Source of the DNA: Clostridiales bacterium DTU070 | Lineage (GTDB): Bacteria > Bacillota > Clostridia > DSM-8532 | Direction of reading: 5' to 3' | DNA: 35,880 nt | Assembly: GCA_001513105.1 (NCBI GenBank) | Contig: LFSH01000055.1 | Location: 1 to 35,880, forward strand | Shown: piece by piece, positions 34,467 to 35,880 of the stretch | Layout of the letters: each line of letters opens with the position of its first letter | How positions within the stretch are numbered: the first letter of the stretch is position 1 | The notes under the pieces: model-generated | The model's database searches: none | The model's input: the letters and a program-made list of their open reading frames with translations, nothing else | Told to the model about the DNA's origin: nothing | Position numbers and translations under genes: made by a program

Positions 34467-35531
34467 TCAGAAAAGGATATCTGTTGCCATAAGCCCGCTT
34501 CTCATAACCATTCCGCGCAGGAACCTGTTGTACATGCCGGGGCATTTCAGATTCTTGCCGAAAAGGCTTAATTTCAGCTTTGAAACACTCTTCGAATAAC
34601 GGGACTGAAAATTGTCCAACCCTTCATTTAAAGCGCTTGCAAGATGGTAAGCGCTTTTTAATGCATAACTTATCCCCTCTGCCGAACTTGGACTTACAAA
34701 ACCGGCCGCTTCTCCAACCAATGCACAGTAGTCATTTCCGGTTATAATCGAAGAAATACTGTTGGGTCTGAGAATAAAAGCTCCTTCCCTCAGTATTTTT
34801 TTGCCGTATACAAGTCCATTGTCCCTCAGCTTCATTTTTAGCATTTTAAAACGATCAAGGGCAAGATTGTTCTTTTTTAAAGCCGAACCAATTATCAAAA
34901 CCTTGCCTTTTGTTATTGTCCATGAATAAAAGTCTGTTATTGTCGAGTCAAAAATTGCACCATACCAGGGCATGGAATTCTCAGTCTCAAACCATTCCTG
35001 GACAGCTACATAGGTTTCGGGCATTTTTTTGTCCGGAAATACCGATTTTCTTACAAGGGAATGTCCCCCGTCCGCACCGATAATAATCCTCGCGTTTTCC
35101 CTGTAGCTCTTACCTTTATATGTAAAAGAAAAACGCACACCTTCGCCGATATATTCACAGTTTTTGAACGTGCATCCAAGGGCAAGATCTGTATTTGCAG
35201 GAACCTGTGACAAAAGCCATTGTTCAAATACCAGCCTGTCCATGTTAAAGTAGAACCGCTGGTAATATCGTTCTATACGATTGTCAAAGTCTATTGTCCT
35301 TACAAGGAAAAGCTGGGGATCCACCAGGACGGATGACGGAATAACCAGGCCCATCCTTCCGAGCATTTCCTGTGCATCAGGTGCCAGTAAACCGCCGCAG
35401 CATTTTGAATTACAGTTTTCTGAAGTAATATCTCTCTTATCAATCAGCAGAACCTTATATTTTCTGTCCAGAAGCCTTGCCAGTGTGCAGCCTGCTGGGC
35501 CCGCCCCAATAATTGCTATGTCGTATAACAT
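34467..35531 (-). CDS. Geranylgeranyl-reductase-like FAD-dependent oxidoreductase
   Basis: The 354-residue flavoprotein has IIGAGPAGCTLARLL (7-21), a CCGGLLAP segment (about 44-51) like the CGGG of geranylgeranyl reductases, GADGGHSLVRK (about 151-161) and GEAAGFVSPSSAEGISYA (about 271-288). The family reduces isoprenoid double bonds or hydroxylates small molecules in the p-hydroxybenzoate-hydroxylase fold. With a polyprenyl-phosphate sugar transferase next door, an isoprenoid carrier is a possible substrate, but this is inference. ATG at 35531 has GAGG eight bases upstream. It converges with the GtrB-like gene. Confidence 0.82.
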   Translation of the reverse strand: MLYDIAIIGAGPAGCTLARLLDRKYKVLLIDKRDITSENCNSKCCGGLLAPDAQEMLGRMGLVIPSSVLVDPQLFLVRTIDFDNRIERYYQRFYFNMDRLVFEQWLLSQVPANTDLALGCTFKNCEYIGEGVRFSFTYKGKSYRENARIIIGADGGHSLVRKSVFPDKKMPETYVAVQEWFETENSMPWYGAIFDSTITDFYSWTITKGKVLIIGSALKKNNLALDRFKMLKMKLRDNGLVYGKKILREGAFILRPNSISSIITGNDYCALVGEAAGFVSPSSAEGISYALKSAYHLASALNEGLDNFQSRYSKSVSKLKLSLFGKNLKCPGMYNRFLRGMVMRSGLMATDILF

Positions 35532-35549
35532 ATATTAAACCTCTTTTAT

Positions 35550-35571
35550 AGACTAAAATAGACTAAAATAG
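35550..35571. repeat. Short tandem repeat upstream of the flavoprotein gene
   Basis: AGACTAAAAT is repeated twice in tandem. On the minus strand this gives TATTTTAGTC twice just before the ribosome site, where it may overlap the promoter. Confidence 0.45.
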
Positions 35572-35598
35572 AAATATTTGCGTAACATGCCCGTATAC

Positions 35599-35630
35599 AA
35601 AAATACGATGTGTTGTTCTACACATCGTAT
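35599..35630 (-). terminator. Terminator after tRNA-Tyr
   Basis: On the minus strand ATACGATGTG pairs perfectly with CACATCGTAT (10 bp, eight-base loop) and is followed by a T-run. It begins one base past the CCA end. Confidence 0.85.
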
Positions 35631-35631
35631 C

Positions 35632-35717
35632 TGGTGGGAGAGGGTGGATTCGAACCACCGAAGCTGACAAGCAACAGATTTACAGTCTGCCCCCTTTGAC
35701 CACTCGGGAACTCTCCC
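35632..35717 (-). tRNA. tRNA-Tyr (GTA)
   Basis: The 86-base gene folds as a class II tRNA. The acceptor stem is GGGAGAG/CTCTCCC, the anticodon loop is CTGTAAA with anticodon GTA at 35681-35683, a long variable arm follows, and the T-arm is GGTGG-TTCGAAT-CCACC. The 3' CCA is encoded. The long variable arm with GTA identifies tyrosine. Confidence 0.97.
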
Positions 35718-35755
35718 GTATGATATTCATGTTTGTCGTAAGACGAACAATTAAT

Positions 35756-35784
35756 ATAATACAGGAGGATTGCCGCTTTGTCAA
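35756..35784 (-). promoter_or_regulatory. Sigma-A promoter of tRNA-Tyr
   Basis: On the minus strand TTGACA (35779-35784) and TATTAT (35756-35761) have a 17-base gap, 39 bases before the tRNA 5' end. This is the best sigma-A promoter in the window. Confidence 0.88.
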
Positions 35785-35836
35785 TAACGATTTGAAACTT
35801 TTTTATTGTAATAAACTGTAACCTCATTTGAAAAAG

Positions 35837-35872
35837 TAAATTCCACCCCTTGAAGGCAAAGAGCGGAATTTA
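35837..35872 (-). terminator. Possible terminator of a gene beyond the right edge
   Basis: TAAATTCC (35837-35844) pairs with GGAATTTA (35865-35872). On the minus strand the hairpin is followed by ACTTTTTC. It may end a minus-strand gene that lies outside this window. Confidence 0.45.
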
Positions 35873-35880
35873 GTTTTGCA

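Overview
This window looks like chromosomal DNA of an anaerobic, endospore-forming Firmicute of class Clostridia. The evidence is a spoIIAA-spoIIAB-sigF operon behind a sigma-H-type promoter, whiA, hprK, hemZ, a bifunctional Rel, strong GGAGG ribosome sites and a low-to-moderate GC content. The gene set resembles the cellulolytic cluster-III group (Acetivibrio/Ruminiclostridium relatives), but that placement is inference. Most of the window is conserved housekeeping sequence. The part that looks accessory is the right-hand 9 kb.

Layout. (1) 80-7547, minus strand: recJ-rel-dtd-MBL hydrolase-hemZ-(Cys/Tyr-rich small protein), tightly packed and ending in a clear terminator. The apt gene often found between recJ and rel is absent. 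(2) 7637-8480, minus: rpsU with its own promoter and a UUCG-capped terminator, and a HIT-family hydrolase gene. (3) 8523-11391, minus: alaS behind a roughly 190-nt structured leader that does not look like a T-box. (4) 11561-13405, minus: AI-2E-family permease, a 59-residue YtxH-like protein and a two-domain PRC-barrel protein. (5) 13481-15473: a plus-strand DUF1015 gene that overlaps, tail to tail, a minus-strand amidase-domain gene. (6) 15771-26187, minus: thrC-hprK-murB-rapZ-yvcK-debranching enzyme-whiA-spoIIAA-spoIIAB-sigF, ending in a 17-bp-stem terminator. (7) 26211-29421: repeat-rich intergenic DNA, a DUF2298 (YYY-motif) membrane protein gene and a decayed second copy of its 3' end. (8) 29422-34453, plus: a four-gene cassette of GtrA-like flippase, large GT-C-like membrane protein, FAD/NAD oxidoreductase and GtrB/DPM1-like glycosyltransferase. 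(9) 34467-35531, minus: a geranylgeranyl-reductase-like flavoprotein. (10) 35599-35784, minus: tRNA-Tyr(GTA) with promoter and terminator.

How the genes fit together. The thrC-to-sigF block links carbon control (HprK, YvcK), cell-wall synthesis (MurB, RapZ/YvcK) and the switch into sporulation (WhiA, then the sigma-F partner-switching module). A polysaccharide debranching enzyme is set between yvcK and whiA with no intergenic gap. The right-hand cassette has the parts expected of a lipid-carrier glycosylation route: a polyprenyl-phosphate sugar transferase, a flippase and an extracytoplasmic GT-C transferase, with two flavoenzymes of unknown substrate. I regard this cassette, its DUF2298 neighbour and the alaS leader RNA as the best candidates for undescribed biology. 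No CRISPR array, transposase, phage gene or toxin-antitoxin pair was seen.
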